The position numbers were made by a program, and so were the translations under genes. A DNA stretch of 64,000 nt from Paenibacillus donghaensis. GTDB taxonomy: Bacteria > Bacillota > Bacilli > Paenibacillales > Paenibacillaceae. The notes below the pieces were generated by a model. That model saw only the letters and a list, made by a program, of their open reading frames with translations. It searched no databases and was not told where the DNA came from. This document shows, piece after piece, positions 40,125 through 48,398 of the stretch (position 1 is the first letter of the stretch; every line of letters begins with the position of its first letter). The stretch covers positions 2,356,001 through 2,420,000 of the forward strand of contig NZ_CP021780.1 in NCBI RefSeq assembly GCF_002192415.1, in the 5' to 3' direction.

Positions 40125-41207
40125 ATGACTCCGAAATTGGACTTAGCGCAGTACCTCAACAACGGCGTGGAAAGAATTATTAGAGACGCATTGAAAGCAA
40201 CGCTAAAAGCGCCAAGAGAAAGCGTTTTTCTGGTTCGATATGCCGTAGCAGCAGCGAAGGCAAAAAAACGGAGAGCAGAGCTGGCAGCGCAAAACGAGCA
40301 TATTCCGCCATTTCTGATTGCCAGCATTACTAGCCGCTGCAATCTGTGGTGTGCGGGCTGCTATGCCCACCATGAGCATGCCTGTGCCGATGCTCCTGCG
40401 CGCGGCGAGCTTCATGAAACTGAATGGGAGCGTATTTTTACGGAGGCTTCCGAGCTTGGGGTCAGCTTCATCCTGCTTGCAGGCGGAGAGCCGCTGATAC
40501 GAAGGGATGTACTGGAGCAGGCCTCGGCTCACCGGGATATCCTGTTTCCTGTATTTACAAACGCCACGATGCTTGACGGCACATACCTTTCCTTATTTGA
40601 TTCGGCCCGCAATCTGGTACCCGTTCTAAGTATTGAAGGCGATCGCAGTATGACTGATGCACGCAGAGGCAGCGGCGTCTATCAAAGGCTGACAGAAGTG
40701 ATGGAGGCATTGCAGAGTAAAAGCATTCTGTACGGGGTCTCTGTTACGGTCACAGTAGAAAATCTTGCCTATGTCACCGGAGATCAGTTTCTAACCCAAT
40801 TACAGCAGAGCGGCTGCAGGGTTGTGATTTATGTAGAGTATGTGCCCGTAGATCCAGGAACCCAGGATCTCGCGCCTACCCATGCGGAACGCGCATATCT
40901 TGCACAGCGGCTTACGGCGCTGCGCAGCGGAGACGCGGGGATGGTTATGATATCCTTCCCTGGGGATGAGTTGGCCTCAGGAGGCTGCCTTGCCGCAGGC
41001 CGCGGATTCTTCCACATTAACGCGCATGGCGGAGTTGAGCCGTGCCCATTCTCGCCTTATTCGGATACTTCGCTACGCGAGGGAACATTAAGGGACGCCC
41101 TGCATTCCCCGCTGTTTGCCAAGCTGAGCAGCGGGGAACTGCTGCAGCACCATACGGGAGGTTGTGTTTTGTTTGAGCAGCAAGAAATGGTTCGGCGGCT
41201 GCTATAA
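40125..41207 (+). CDS. Radical SAM protein
   Basis: This 360-residue radical SAM enzyme has the cluster motif CNLWCAGC (C-x3-C-x2-C, near residue 70) with upstream IASITSRC, LLAGGEPLIRRDVL (SAM-binding G-G-E) and a short C-terminal segment with two or three cysteines (GGCLAAGRGFFHINAHGGVE, PCPF). This recalls a reduced SPASM/HemZ-like tail. No peptide substrate gene is evident. ATG 40116 is also in frame, but AAAGGA gives an 8-nt spacer to ATG 40125. It is encoded with a TetR regulator 41 bp downstream. Confidence 0.82.
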   Translation: MTPKLDLAQYLNNGVERIIRDALKATLKAPRESVFLVRYAVAAAKAKKRRAELAAQNEHIPPFLIASITSRCNLWCAGCYAHHEHACADAPARGELHETEWERIFTEASELGVSFILLAGGEPLIRRDVLEQASAHRDILFPVFTNATMLDGTYLSLFDSARNLVPVLSIEGDRSMTDARRGSGVYQRLTEVMEALQSKSILYGVSVTVTVENLAYVTGDQFLTQLQQSGCRVVIYVEYVPVDPGTQDLAPTHAERAYLAQRLTALRSGDAGMVMISFPGDELASGGCLAAGRGFFHINAHGGVEPCPFSPYSDTSLREGTLRDALHSPLFAKLSSGELLQHHTGGCVLFEQQEMVRRLL

Positions 41208-41248
41208 GTTTGCGCTTTGAAAGAAATATAGAATCTGGAGGATGCACA

Positions 41249-41845
41249 ATGCCAGCTGAACATGCCAAGGAACAAATACTAGGCGCTACAATCCATCTTT
41301 TAAATCAAGAAGGGAACACAAGTAATATCACAGCCCGCAAGATTGCGGCAGAGGCCCATGTGAATCTGGCTATGATTAACTACTACTTTGGCTCCAAGGA
41401 TGCCTTGATACATTCGGCTGTCGATACAATTATTAATGAACGCGCACAGGAGTTGAAGCAGGCCGATCCGCCGGATGCTTCGGCTCGGGATAAACTGAAG
41501 AATTTCCTTACGCAGTTATCAGATCTAACGCTCAAATATACCAAGCTGACCAAGGCATCGATTCCCTATGTCTTGCTGCAGGGTGACATCGATCTTCCCC
41601 ATTACATTCTGCCCTTTATCCGGGAGCATTATAGAGAATCCCGCAGCGAAACGGAATGCAGAATCATTGCCTATCAACTGATATCCTTTTGTCAGCTGGC
41701 ATTCTATCGGTCAACGGATTTCATGAGGTACCTGAGTTTAGATGTCAGCGATAAACTGCAGCGAGATGATATGCTGGACACCCTTCTGAAATTGCATCTG
41801 CCGTTTGACGAGAAAGAGGGTAATGAAGAAGGAGGGCGGCAGTAA
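41249..41845 (+). CDS. TetR/AcrR-family regulator
   Basis: This 198-residue regulator has an N-terminal helix-turn-helix (KEQILGATIHLLNQEGNTSN, ITARKIAAEAHVNLAMINYY, FGSKDALIHSA) and a variable ligand-binding C-terminus. TGGAGGATGCACA precedes ATG 41249; the open frame upstream (from 41210) lacks a site. It probably autoregulates the radical SAM operon through the palindrome at 40063. Confidence 0.87.
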   Translation: MPAEHAKEQILGATIHLLNQEGNTSNITARKIAAEAHVNLAMINYYFGSKDALIHSAVDTIINERAQELKQADPPDASARDKLKNFLTQLSDLTLKYTKLTKASIPYVLLQGDIDLPHYILPFIREHYRESRSETECRIIAYQLISFCQLAFYRSTDFMRYLSLDVSDKLQRDDMLDTLLKLHLPFDEKEGNEEGGRQ

Positions 41846-42053
41846 GATTGCCGTAGAACAGACCCTCGAAACTCTCTATGAGCGGCAAAAGAGTCTGCCT
41901 GTGCGCATAGACAGCATTTATATAGAGACCAAAGAAGGTGACGGGATAAGCAGATGCTTACGCCCGGACAACAGCTACAAGGACCGTAAGAAGCAATACA
42001 GCTACGCTGAGTTTAGGCAGCAACCGGAATGCGAGCAGACCGGGGACCACTAG
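41823..42053 (+). CDS. Small hypothetical ORF between TetR and phosphotransferase genes
   Basis: This 76-residue frame starts ATG AAG AAG inside the TetR 3' end (GAGGGTA just before it) and ends 16 bp before the next gene. It is charged, with KIAVEQTLETLYERQKSLPV and IDSIYIETKEGDGISR, and unlike anything I recognise. The overlap and operon position support it. The lack of a recognisable domain and the odd C-terminus leave it uncertain. Confidence 0.4.
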   Translation: MKKEGGSKIAVEQTLETLYERQKSLPVRIDSIYIETKEGDGISRCLRPDNSYKDRKKQYSYAEFRQQPECEQTGDH

Positions 42054-42069
42054 AAGGGAGCAATGAAAG

Positions 42070-43068
42070 ATGCAAGCTATACTTCACCGGCATTGGCCGG
42101 ACTGGGAAGGACAGGTGCTCAAACGGGAGGGCGGCTGGAATAATACGACTTATTTCGTGGAGCAAGGCGGGCGGAGGGCTGTACTGCGCATCTATGATAC
42201 GCATAAGGATCGAACCAAAATCGAATTCGAGCACGCGGTGCTTCAAGCGCTGGCCCCGCTGCAGCTGCCGTTCAACGTGCCTGTGGTTATCCGTACGGTT
42301 GCGGGGGATACCGTAGCGCAGCTGCAGGATGGTAGCGGTAAATATGCCTGCCTATTCGTCTACATGGAGGGTGATTCACCTGCGGCGCAGGCTGTGGACT
42401 ATATGTATTCCTTTGGAGATGCGGCGGGGATCCTGTCGTCAGCACTAGCTGAGGTTCAGATCGGCAGGACTCCTGTTTACCGCCCTTACTACGCACTTGC
42501 ACAGGCTTACCCGCTGTGTACCCGAGAAGTCATTGAGCAGCTGTGCTTAACTCCCCCAGAACCTCTGAAAGAGGTGCAGGCCGAGCTGCAGATTCTGTAT
42601 GAGGCCTATCTGGAAATCGCAGATTCGCTCCAGGGGCTGGAGCAGCTGCCCCATCAGCTGGTGCACGGAGACTTGAATGCCTCCAATCTGCTTCTCCAGC
42701 AGAACGATGTTAGCCAGGTGGCTGCGCTGCTCGATTTCGAGTTCTGCACCTTCGATGTGCGCGCCATGGAGCCGGCAGTCATTCTGTCGGCACTGCTGGA
42801 GCAGCCTGCAGCGGTAAGGGACTTCTGCCGGGGATTCACCCGTCATATCTCTTTAAGCGCTGATGAGATCAATGCCCTGCCTCTGTTGATGAAGCTGCGC
42901 AAGGTCGATGTGTTTCTGCATTTTGTCAGCCGCTTCCTGGAGGGGACCGATGGGCCGAAGGTGCTGCTGGAACAGGCAGTCCAGCTCTCTGCAGAGCTCA
43001 ACCGATTGACAGAAGATTGTGGCTGGGTGCAGGAGGAGCTGAGAAGGGCTAAATTTCGGGTACAATGA
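42070..43068 (+). CDS. Phosphotransferase, APH/homoserine-kinase-like family
   Basis: This 332-residue protein has the kinase-like fold. The glycine-loop region is GGWNNTTYFVEQGGRRAVL with R-I-Y-D, the catalytic loop LVHGDLNASNLLL (HxDxxxxN), and the metal motif ALLDFEFCTFDVR (D-F-E). It is closest in pattern to the ThrB2/YtmP-like spore or metabolite kinases rather than drug kinases. Ribosome site AGAAGGGAG. It is probably the last member of the 40125-43068 operon. Confidence 0.8.
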   Translation: MQAILHRHWPDWEGQVLKREGGWNNTTYFVEQGGRRAVLRIYDTHKDRTKIEFEHAVLQALAPLQLPFNVPVVIRTVAGDTVAQLQDGSGKYACLFVYMEGDSPAAQAVDYMYSFGDAAGILSSALAEVQIGRTPVYRPYYALAQAYPLCTREVIEQLCLTPPEPLKEVQAELQILYEAYLEIADSLQGLEQLPHQLVHGDLNASNLLLQQNDVSQVAALLDFEFCTFDVRAMEPAVILSALLEQPAAVRDFCRGFTRHISLSADEINALPLLMKLRKVDVFLHFVSRFLEGTDGPKVLLEQAVQLSAELNRLTEDCGWVQEELRRAKFRVQ

Positions 43069-43112
43069 TCCGATAACATAAGAGAGTTTACTTATTTTAG
43101 GAGAATTGGAGG

Positions 43113-43364
43113 TTGTGGAATGAACGTATCATTTCCCTCGCACCCAAGGTCCTCCCAGACATCAGGTTATTCACTATCGCAGCAAGGGAAGACATTGTCC
43201 TCAAGGCCAGAGCAGGAGGACTCCCGTGGTGGAGCACGGATGCAGAGCAAGCAGAGGAGGAGATCCAGGAGAATCCTCAGCTGCAGCAAGAACTCCTTGC
43301 CTACACCGATGCTGCTGGGGTAGGCAAGGAGAGCGTTCGAACCATACTGGATACGTTTATATGA
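43113..43364 (+). CDS. Short hypothetical protein with uncertain start
   Basis: The frame from TTG 43113 (AGGAG at 43099-43103, 9-nt spacer) gives 83 residues with protein-like composition: LAPKVLPDIRLFTIAAREDI, then VLKARAGGLPWWSTDAEQAE and a helical acidic tail. An ATG at 43120 in another frame has a better placed GGAGG but gives a Ser/Arg-rich product that looks like a shadow. A frameshift near 43140-43155 joining the ATG start to the TTG-frame body is also possible. Not recognised. Confidence 0.4.
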   Translation: MWNERIISLAPKVLPDIRLFTIAAREDIVLKARAGGLPWWSTDAEQAEEEIQENPQLQQELLAYTDAAGVGKESVRTILDTFI

Positions 43365-43389
43365 GGAACGTCCGTACATAGAGCTGTGG

Positions 43390-44529
43390 TTATAAACCCA
43401 GTCGCTGGCCTTTCTCCAGCCGGACAATATGCTGCTCCCCTTGATCGGCCAGCGCTCTGAACTGTTCAATGGTCTCACGCATGGCAGGGAGCGCCTCCTG
43501 CTTGTAGCTGCTAATGGAATCGAGCGCAGAGAGGACGTCGGTGAAGGCTTGTTTTAATGTGTCAACGGAAATACTGCTTTCCAGCGATTGGTTGTGAATG
43601 GCGGCACCCTGATCCTTTAACATTTTGGAGGTGCCGCTGATCAGCTGGTCCGTGGTTTGATTGAGCAGCTCGATCTTGCGCAGTACAATCTTCTGGTTAT
43701 ATAGGGCGCTGGCTACGGTGACCGATATTTTGAGCGCGGAAACCGTAACATTGCGCGCCCGGTCCACACCGCGGATCAGTTCTTTATTGTTGCGGATGAC
43801 CACCTCAATCGCCATAATGCCCTGCTGGTTCACGACCAGCATCTGCTGCAGATCCATCACCCGCTGGCGCAGCGGAAACAGCACCTCCTCCGTAATAAAG
43901 CGGACCTTATCCTCCGATTCACTGCGAGCTTTAGCCGCCTCAATCTGTGTCTCGATCTGTTCATCCATCAGCATGCCCAGCTGTATTTCCTTCTTCAGCC
44001 GTTTGGTCAGCTCCCGCAGGGACTGCTGCTCGAATTCCAGGGTGGTGTTGTCATTTCTCAGGACGGCCTTGCCTTTATCCAGCGAAGTGATGATGTCCGA
44101 GATCACAGCATCAGCTTTCTGGTATTTGGCGAAGTAGGCGCGCAGGGGATTGAAGAATTTGCCCAGGAAACCACTTTTGGCAAAATCAACAACGCTCGGG
44201 TCCAGATCCTTCAACTGCAGCTGAAGTTCCGTCAACCCTTTGGCGACCTGGCCGCCTTCATCGCCTGTTTTGGATAGATGACCTACGGACACCTGCAACA
44301 GCGCGTTTTTATCCGAGGAGGATCGCATGGTGTTCATCCCGAAGCTGTCGATGGCTTGCAGCACATTTTTACGTTTCTCCAGAGACTCGATATCCAGCTC
44401 CAGGATCGTGGCAACATTGCTTGCAGCCAACTGCTTCAGCTCAGATATTTCCTCCGGCTCGGGTGTAACCTCCACTTCGATCGCCGATTTAAGCTGCTCC
44501 GTACTGATGACTTCCATCGTAAAAGACAT
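43390..44529 (-). CDS. TelA/YaaN-family protein (toxic anion resistance family)
   Basis: This 379-residue all-helical cytoplasmic protein has the TelA signature blocks: FGMNTMRSSSDKNALLQVSV, GLTELQLQLKDLDPS, RAYFAKYQKADAVISDIITS, MDLQQMLVVNQQGIMAIEVV and IRNNKELIRGVDRARNVTVS. Members are linked to tellurite and envelope-stress resistance, usually next to XpaC-like genes. It is the last gene of the 47005-43390 operon (XpaC, VWA protein, TelA). Confidence 0.9.
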   Translation of the reverse strand: MSFTMEVISTEQLKSAIEVEVTPEPEEISELKQLAASNVATILELDIESLEKRKNVLQAIDSFGMNTMRSSSDKNALLQVSVGHLSKTGDEGGQVAKGLTELQLQLKDLDPSVVDFAKSGFLGKFFNPLRAYFAKYQKADAVISDIITSLDKGKAVLRNDNTTLEFEQQSLRELTKRLKKEIQLGMLMDEQIETQIEAAKARSESEDKVRFITEEVLFPLRQRVMDLQQMLVVNQQGIMAIEVVIRNNKELIRGVDRARNVTVSALKISVTVASALYNQKIVLRKIELLNQTTDQLISGTSKMLKDQGAAIHNQSLESSISVDTLKQAFTDVLSALDSISSYKQEALPAMRETIEQFRALADQGEQHIVRLEKGQRLGL

Positions 44530-44556
44530 GACTAATCCTCCTTGTATCCCTGTGAA

Positions 44557-46245
44557 TTACATTTGCACATTAAGCAGATTGCCGATTTTGTAGACTACAT
44601 CATCCGTATCCGCATTGATGCTATTCGCTTCATTGATGCTTGAGATGCTTTCCAGCGCCTGAATATTGGCATTGTAACCAATCGTATAGATCGGGATGCG
44701 GTAAGTCTCGATCAACTCCCGGATCTCATTGAGCGAATGTCCCTGATTGGTTTCTCCGTCGCTCAGCACAAAGATCACAGGCTTCAGCCCCGGATGCTGC
44801 GCCAGCTCTGCTTGCAGCATATGGATGGCCACCGCAATGCCGTCAAAAGTAGCCGTTCCCCCGTTCGCCTGCAGACTGTTGATCGCGCCCACAAACATCG
44901 ACTGTTGATTGGTATCATATACGCCGATAGGCAGCTGGATTGAAACGTTGTCCGAATAGGATACGAAGCCGATGCTGTTGTCCCGGCCGAGAAACTTCTG
45001 GCCTTTCAATAGCGATTCTTTCAATCGCTGCAGCGGCTCCCCGCTCATACTCCCGGATACATCAGCTACGAACACGGCGGCAATGGGCTGCTGCGCATTT
45101 TTCTTCTCCTTCCATACCTTCTGGGCAGCCGTCAGAGTCGCGCCGTCCACCGGCGCCAGCTCGGAGACATAATCGTCCAGTCCGTTGAATCCTTTGTCTG
45201 CCGCCAGCTTCTGATACTTCTCCTGCTCTGCAAATGCGGCGAAGGTAGTGAGGATATCCAGCTTCTCCTGCGGCAGCTCACCCAAGGCATACAACGGACT
45301 GTCATGACGCACCCCAAACGGAGTGAAGACATAACCGCTCTTCAGGTCTGGCGTATTGGCATAGGTCTGGTATTCCAGCACAAAAGCATCCAGCATCCCG
45401 GTTGTGGCTGCATCCCTCATCTGGAGCGTCGTTGAGGCAATAAAAGGCACATTGGCCTGGAATTTCTCGAAGCCTGCCACAGCCTGCGCACTCAGCAGAT
45501 TGCTGCTGTCGAACGTGCCCAGCGCAGACACCAGGAAATTTAAGCCTGTTGAACTGGCAAAAGGGTCGGTGTAGCCCATCGCCAGCTCATTGTCGGCAAT
45601 CGCCTCCGTGATTGTTTTGACGTTAAGCGAGCCGTATTTCTCAACCAACTTGTTGTATTTGGCCTCATTGGTGACCACTCCGGCTACATTTCCCGCCAGT
45701 CGTTTGGAGATCTGCTGGACGTTTATGCCCGCTGCTGCGACCATTTCACCCCACAGCTCATTGGAAGGGGTGAAGGCGTCAGGCACGTATTTGCCGGAGC
45801 GGATATAATCGGCGGCTGTGCCTGAGGCGATATTGCGGATACGGACGGACACGGTGTTCCCGTTCACCTGCGGGCTGCCCGAGTTGAAGGCTGCCGCGAC
45901 CTCATTCAGCCAGCCGTCATTGCCGGTCCCGGATTTCTCGGTAGAGGAGAAGATTTCTACGAAATGCTCCGATGCATTGGGTACGGAAACCGCAAACTTG
46001 GAGATATCCGGCAAGGATTCGGCCACATCTACCGGATCAAGGTCAATCTGACCCTTGACGGGGTCTGCTACAGTAACGTTAATATTGCGGTAGAGCTTAT
46101 CCAGCTGTTTCGCGGCATCCTCTGCTGTGATCTGTGTGCTGCTTTTGCCCCAATTGGAGGTGAAGCGGATGCCGAAGTAGATCAGCGCAAAAACAGCGAG
46201 CGCAATCACCCCCAGCAGGGCCAAGGCTTTTCCTTTCCTAAGCAT
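44557..46245 (-). CDS. Solute-binding-like plus VWA domain membrane-anchored protein
   Basis: This 562-residue protein has an N-terminal anchor (ALALLGVIALAVFALIYFGI). A domain resembling extracellular solute-binding proteins (about 95-370; NDGWLNEVAAAFNSG, VRIRNIASGTAADYIRSGK, LAMGYTDPFASSTGLNFL) follows. A C-terminal VWA domain (about 390-560) has an intact MIDAS: FVADVSGSMSG, then T in GGTATFDG, and D in VLSDGETNQGHS. It is presumably extracellular and metal-dependent in binding. The ATG at 46251 is too close to GAGAGG; 46245 fits better. It lies between XpaC and TelA genes. Confidence 0.82.
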   Translation of the reverse strand: MLRKGKALALLGVIALAVFALIYFGIRFTSNWGKSSTQITAEDAAKQLDKLYRNINVTVADPVKGQIDLDPVDVAESLPDISKFAVSVPNASEHFVEIFSSTEKSGTGNDGWLNEVAAAFNSGSPQVNGNTVSVRIRNIASGTAADYIRSGKYVPDAFTPSNELWGEMVAAAGINVQQISKRLAGNVAGVVTNEAKYNKLVEKYGSLNVKTITEAIADNELAMGYTDPFASSTGLNFLVSALGTFDSSNLLSAQAVAGFEKFQANVPFIASTTLQMRDAATTGMLDAFVLEYQTYANTPDLKSGYVFTPFGVRHDSPLYALGELPQEKLDILTTFAAFAEQEKYQKLAADKGFNGLDDYVSELAPVDGATLTAAQKVWKEKKNAQQPIAAVFVADVSGSMSGEPLQRLKESLLKGQKFLGRDNSIGFVSYSDNVSIQLPIGVYDTNQQSMFVGAINSLQANGGTATFDGIAVAIHMLQAELAQHPGLKPVIFVLSDGETNQGHSLNEIRELIETYRIPIYTIGYNANIQALESISSINEANSINADTDDVVYKIGNLLNVQM

Positions 46246-46258
46246 ATTCATCTTCCTC

Positions 46259-47005
46259 TCAGGACTTGTAGGCTTTGGTCTGCCTTATCAAAGCTTCGAT
46301 TTCCTTCATACCGGGCATATCCGCCGCCGCTTGCACCTCCGCACTGCCCAGCAGCGAAAGCTCCAGCAGCAATTGATCCAGCTTCAGCAGGATCTCTTCA
46401 TTGATCCGCAGATAACCTGAAATGTGACCAATATACTCGTTGTAGAGCTGTGTTCTCGCTTGAATAAGCGTGGCCGGCAGCTGCGGCTGTGTCTCTTGAT
46501 TGGTGAAATCTGAGAACTGTGACGCTTCAACCACGCTTAGCTTATTTACAATCCCACGGATATTCGCATAGAACAGCTTCTCGACCTCGCCAATCACGGC
46601 CATAAACTTTTTGTAGCTTAGCTCCATCGGCTCAAACCGCCCGCGCAGCAGCTCTGTGAGGAGATGTACTTTCTTTTGCATCCGTTCCAGCTGGCTTATA
46701 GCAAGCGATACATCCGATTTCAGTAGTTTAATTCTGCGGAAGCGGGTGAGTGCGGCAGTATATTCCTCAGGGGTGGCCGGGTTCTGAACAGGAATTAGGG
46801 GGACAGGCCTCAGCAGCAGAGAGTAACTCCCATAGAGCATAACCAGCAGGCTGATGAACAGTACAGTCAAGCCTGAAGCGGTTTCGAGAGCGCTTGAACC
46901 TCCAAGCTGTAGGCCTATGAGGCCAGGGGAAAGCACAACAATATTGACGATCACCGTCACGGCGACCAGGGCTGTAAGTTTCATGTATTTCGCGCTGTTC
47001 CTCAT
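46259..47005 (-). CDS. XpaC-like (5-bromo-4-chloroindolyl phosphate hydrolysis family) protein
   Basis: This 248-residue membrane protein has two N-terminal helices (LTALVAVTVIVNIVVLSPGL; TVLFISLLVMLYGSYSLLL) and a long helical cytoplasmic part (SDVSLAISQLERMQKKVHLL, FYANIRGIVNKLSVVEASQF). This matches the XpaC family that regularly accompanies TelA. The family name comes from an old plate phenotype; no hydrolase motif is present. GGAGG 8 nt before ATG 47005; a GTG at 47014 is rejected. First gene of the operon. Confidence 0.82.
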   Translation of the reverse strand: MRNSAKYMKLTALVAVTVIVNIVVLSPGLIGLQLGGSSALETASGLTVLFISLLVMLYGSYSLLLRPVPLIPVQNPATPEEYTAALTRFRRIKLLKSDVSLAISQLERMQKKVHLLTELLRGRFEPMELSYKKFMAVIGEVEKLFYANIRGIVNKLSVVEASQFSDFTNQETQPQLPATLIQARTQLYNEYIGHISGYLRINEEILLKLDQLLLELSLLGSAEVQAAADMPGMKEIEALIRQTKAYKS

Positions 47006-47132
47006 ACTTTCCACCTCCAGAGCGGCGGCGCTGCCGCGGGCGTCTGTTAGATGGATATGCTCCGGTTAATCCTGTAATGACAGTAACCTCAGATCAGGGG
47101 CTTCATTTGACGCAGGGGGAGATGATTCTGTC

Positions 47133-47161
47133 TTGACAGACAAATGTTATGGCTCCATAAT
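47133..47161 (+). promoter_or_regulatory. Promoter placing the transcription start at the MarR start codon
   Basis: TTGACA (47133-47138) - 17 nt - CATAAT (47156-47161). The expected start point, six or seven bases downstream, coincides with the A of ATG 47168, implying a leaderless transcript. No ribosome site precedes that ATG. Confidence 0.6.
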
Positions 47162-47167
47162 ATTTTT

Positions 47168-47602
47168 ATGGGAAAAAATTCAATATCACTGATTCGGGCA
47201 TGGGTCCGTTATGATGAAGCGATGAATGCCTATAACCAGCTGCTGCGCAGGCAGTTTCAAATCTCCGGCCTGCAGCTTGCCATTCTGCGAATGGTTGCCG
47301 AGCATGCGCCCTTGCGCCTCCGGGAACTGCGGTCACAGCTGTCGCTTCATCCGGCAACACTTGGACAGGCTGTGGACAGTCTTGTGAAGAAAGAGCTGCT
47401 GGAGCGTTATGCTGATCCGCAGGATGCCAGAGGCAGAGTAGTAGCCGTTACCGCTTCGGGGAAGGAGTTAATCGCCGCCGCTCCGCTGGCGGGTCCGGTC
47501 CGTATCCGTTATGCGCCGGAGGATGCCGAGAAATACGAGCGCTTGGAGCATGCGCTGAATGAGCTGGTGGAGTTGTTTGGGTTAGAGCCGTGGAGCAAGT
47601 GA
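47168..47602 (+). CDS. MarR-family regulator
   Basis: This 144-residue winged-helix regulator shows NAYNQLLRRQFQISGLQLAI, LRMVAEHAPLRLRELRSQLS, LHPATLGQAVDSLVKKELLE and the wing RYADPQDARGRVVAVTASG. An ATG at 47144 is in frame, but it lies upstream of the predicted -10 box and has no ribosome site. ATG 47168 at the predicted transcript start is preferred. Target unknown; the co-directional VOC gene 60 bp downstream is the best candidate. Confidence 0.82.
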   Translation: MGKNSISLIRAWVRYDEAMNAYNQLLRRQFQISGLQLAILRMVAEHAPLRLRELRSQLSLHPATLGQAVDSLVKKELLERYADPQDARGRVVAVTASGKELIAAAPLAGPVRIRYAPEDAEKYERLEHALNELVELFGLEPWSK

Positions 47603-47662
47603 GCAGGCCAGATGTGCAAGAAATGCGAGTAGACAAGTAACCTTATGAGGGAGAGGATTAGC

Positions 47663-48064
47663 ATGAATATGCTGGGTGTGGATAATATTTTTCTGCAGGT
47701 GGGAGATCTTGCGCTTGCGCTGGCTCATTACGTCGATGGTTTAGGATTTGAACTAAAATGGAAGATGGAAGACAAGGGGATGGCCATTCTGAAGATCGGT
47801 GAGGAGACACCGGGATTGATCATAAGAGTGAATCCAGCCGCAGGTAATGCGGGAAGCACCGCCGCTGCGAGTTTCTGGGTGGAGGTCTCCGATGCAGCTG
47901 AAGCTGCCAATGAACTGGAGCAGCGTGGTATTACGCTGAACGGTCCACCTTTTCAGATTGGAACAGGATGGGTAGTAGAGGCCGCAGACCCTTGGGGCAA
48001 TGTGGTTGGATTTACTGATTATCTGCTGCGTCCGCAGCTTGGACGTCTGAGTGGTCAAGGGTAA
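47663..48064 (+). CDS. VOC-superfamily (glyoxalase-like) protein
   Basis: This 133-residue protein has the paired beta-alpha-beta-beta-beta modules of the vicinal-oxygen-chelate fold: DNIFLQVGDLALALAHYVDG, LGFELKWKMEDKGMAILKIG and, at the end, GWVVEAADPWGNVVGFTDYL. The metal-ligand pattern is incomplete, so it may bind rather than transform a ligand, as bleomycin-resistance-like members do. GGGAGAGG precedes ATG 47663; the frame upstream to 47645 lacks a site. Confidence 0.82.
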   Translation: MNMLGVDNIFLQVGDLALALAHYVDGLGFELKWKMEDKGMAILKIGEETPGLIIRVNPAAGNAGSTAAASFWVEVSDAAEAANELEQRGITLNGPPFQIGTGWVVEAADPWGNVVGFTDYLLRPQLGRLSGQG

Positions 48065-48083
48065 GTTACAAGGAGGTTAGCCC

Positions 48084-48257
48084 ATGGGCTGGGAATATGG
48101 AGTTATCGTTACGGAGACAGCCGAGATCCCCCAGCTGATCGGGCAGCTGGCAGAAGCGCTGCAGGGTGCAGGAGGTTACCAGACCATGCAGCAGGCGGAG
48201 CGCGGTTTTGTGCTGCAGCAGGAGAATGAGAAGTGGCCGGCGGCCCTTCAGGTTTGA
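48084..48257 (+). CDS. 57-residue hypothetical protein with strong ribosome site
   Basis: AAGGAGG at 48069-48075 lies 8 nt before ATG 48084, 20 bp after the VOC gene stop. The product begins MGWEYGVIVTETAEIPQLIG and continues as a short helical protein to TGA at 48255-48257. No family is recognised. The excellent ribosome site and tight spacing indicate a real third gene of the MarR/VOC operon. Confidence 0.6.
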   Translation: MGWEYGVIVTETAEIPQLIGQLAEALQGAGGYQTMQQAERGFVLQQENEKWPAALQV

Positions 48258-48398
48258 GTTATAGGCTGGCCTAGACCCAGGCTTCAGAAAGCAGCGGTAG
48301 GATCAAACTTCGAAACCACCATTGAAGTAGATTCAGTTTCTCCCAATAGGTGTAATGATTCTCACAAACTCAATATAGCAGGAGGAGGCAAGAAGCAG

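Noticed and set aside
43120..43323. ATG-started 67-residue ORF
   Set aside because: The ribosome site is good, but the Ser/Arg-rich product looks like an out-of-frame reading of the 43113-43364 frame. Kept only as a start or frameshift alternative.
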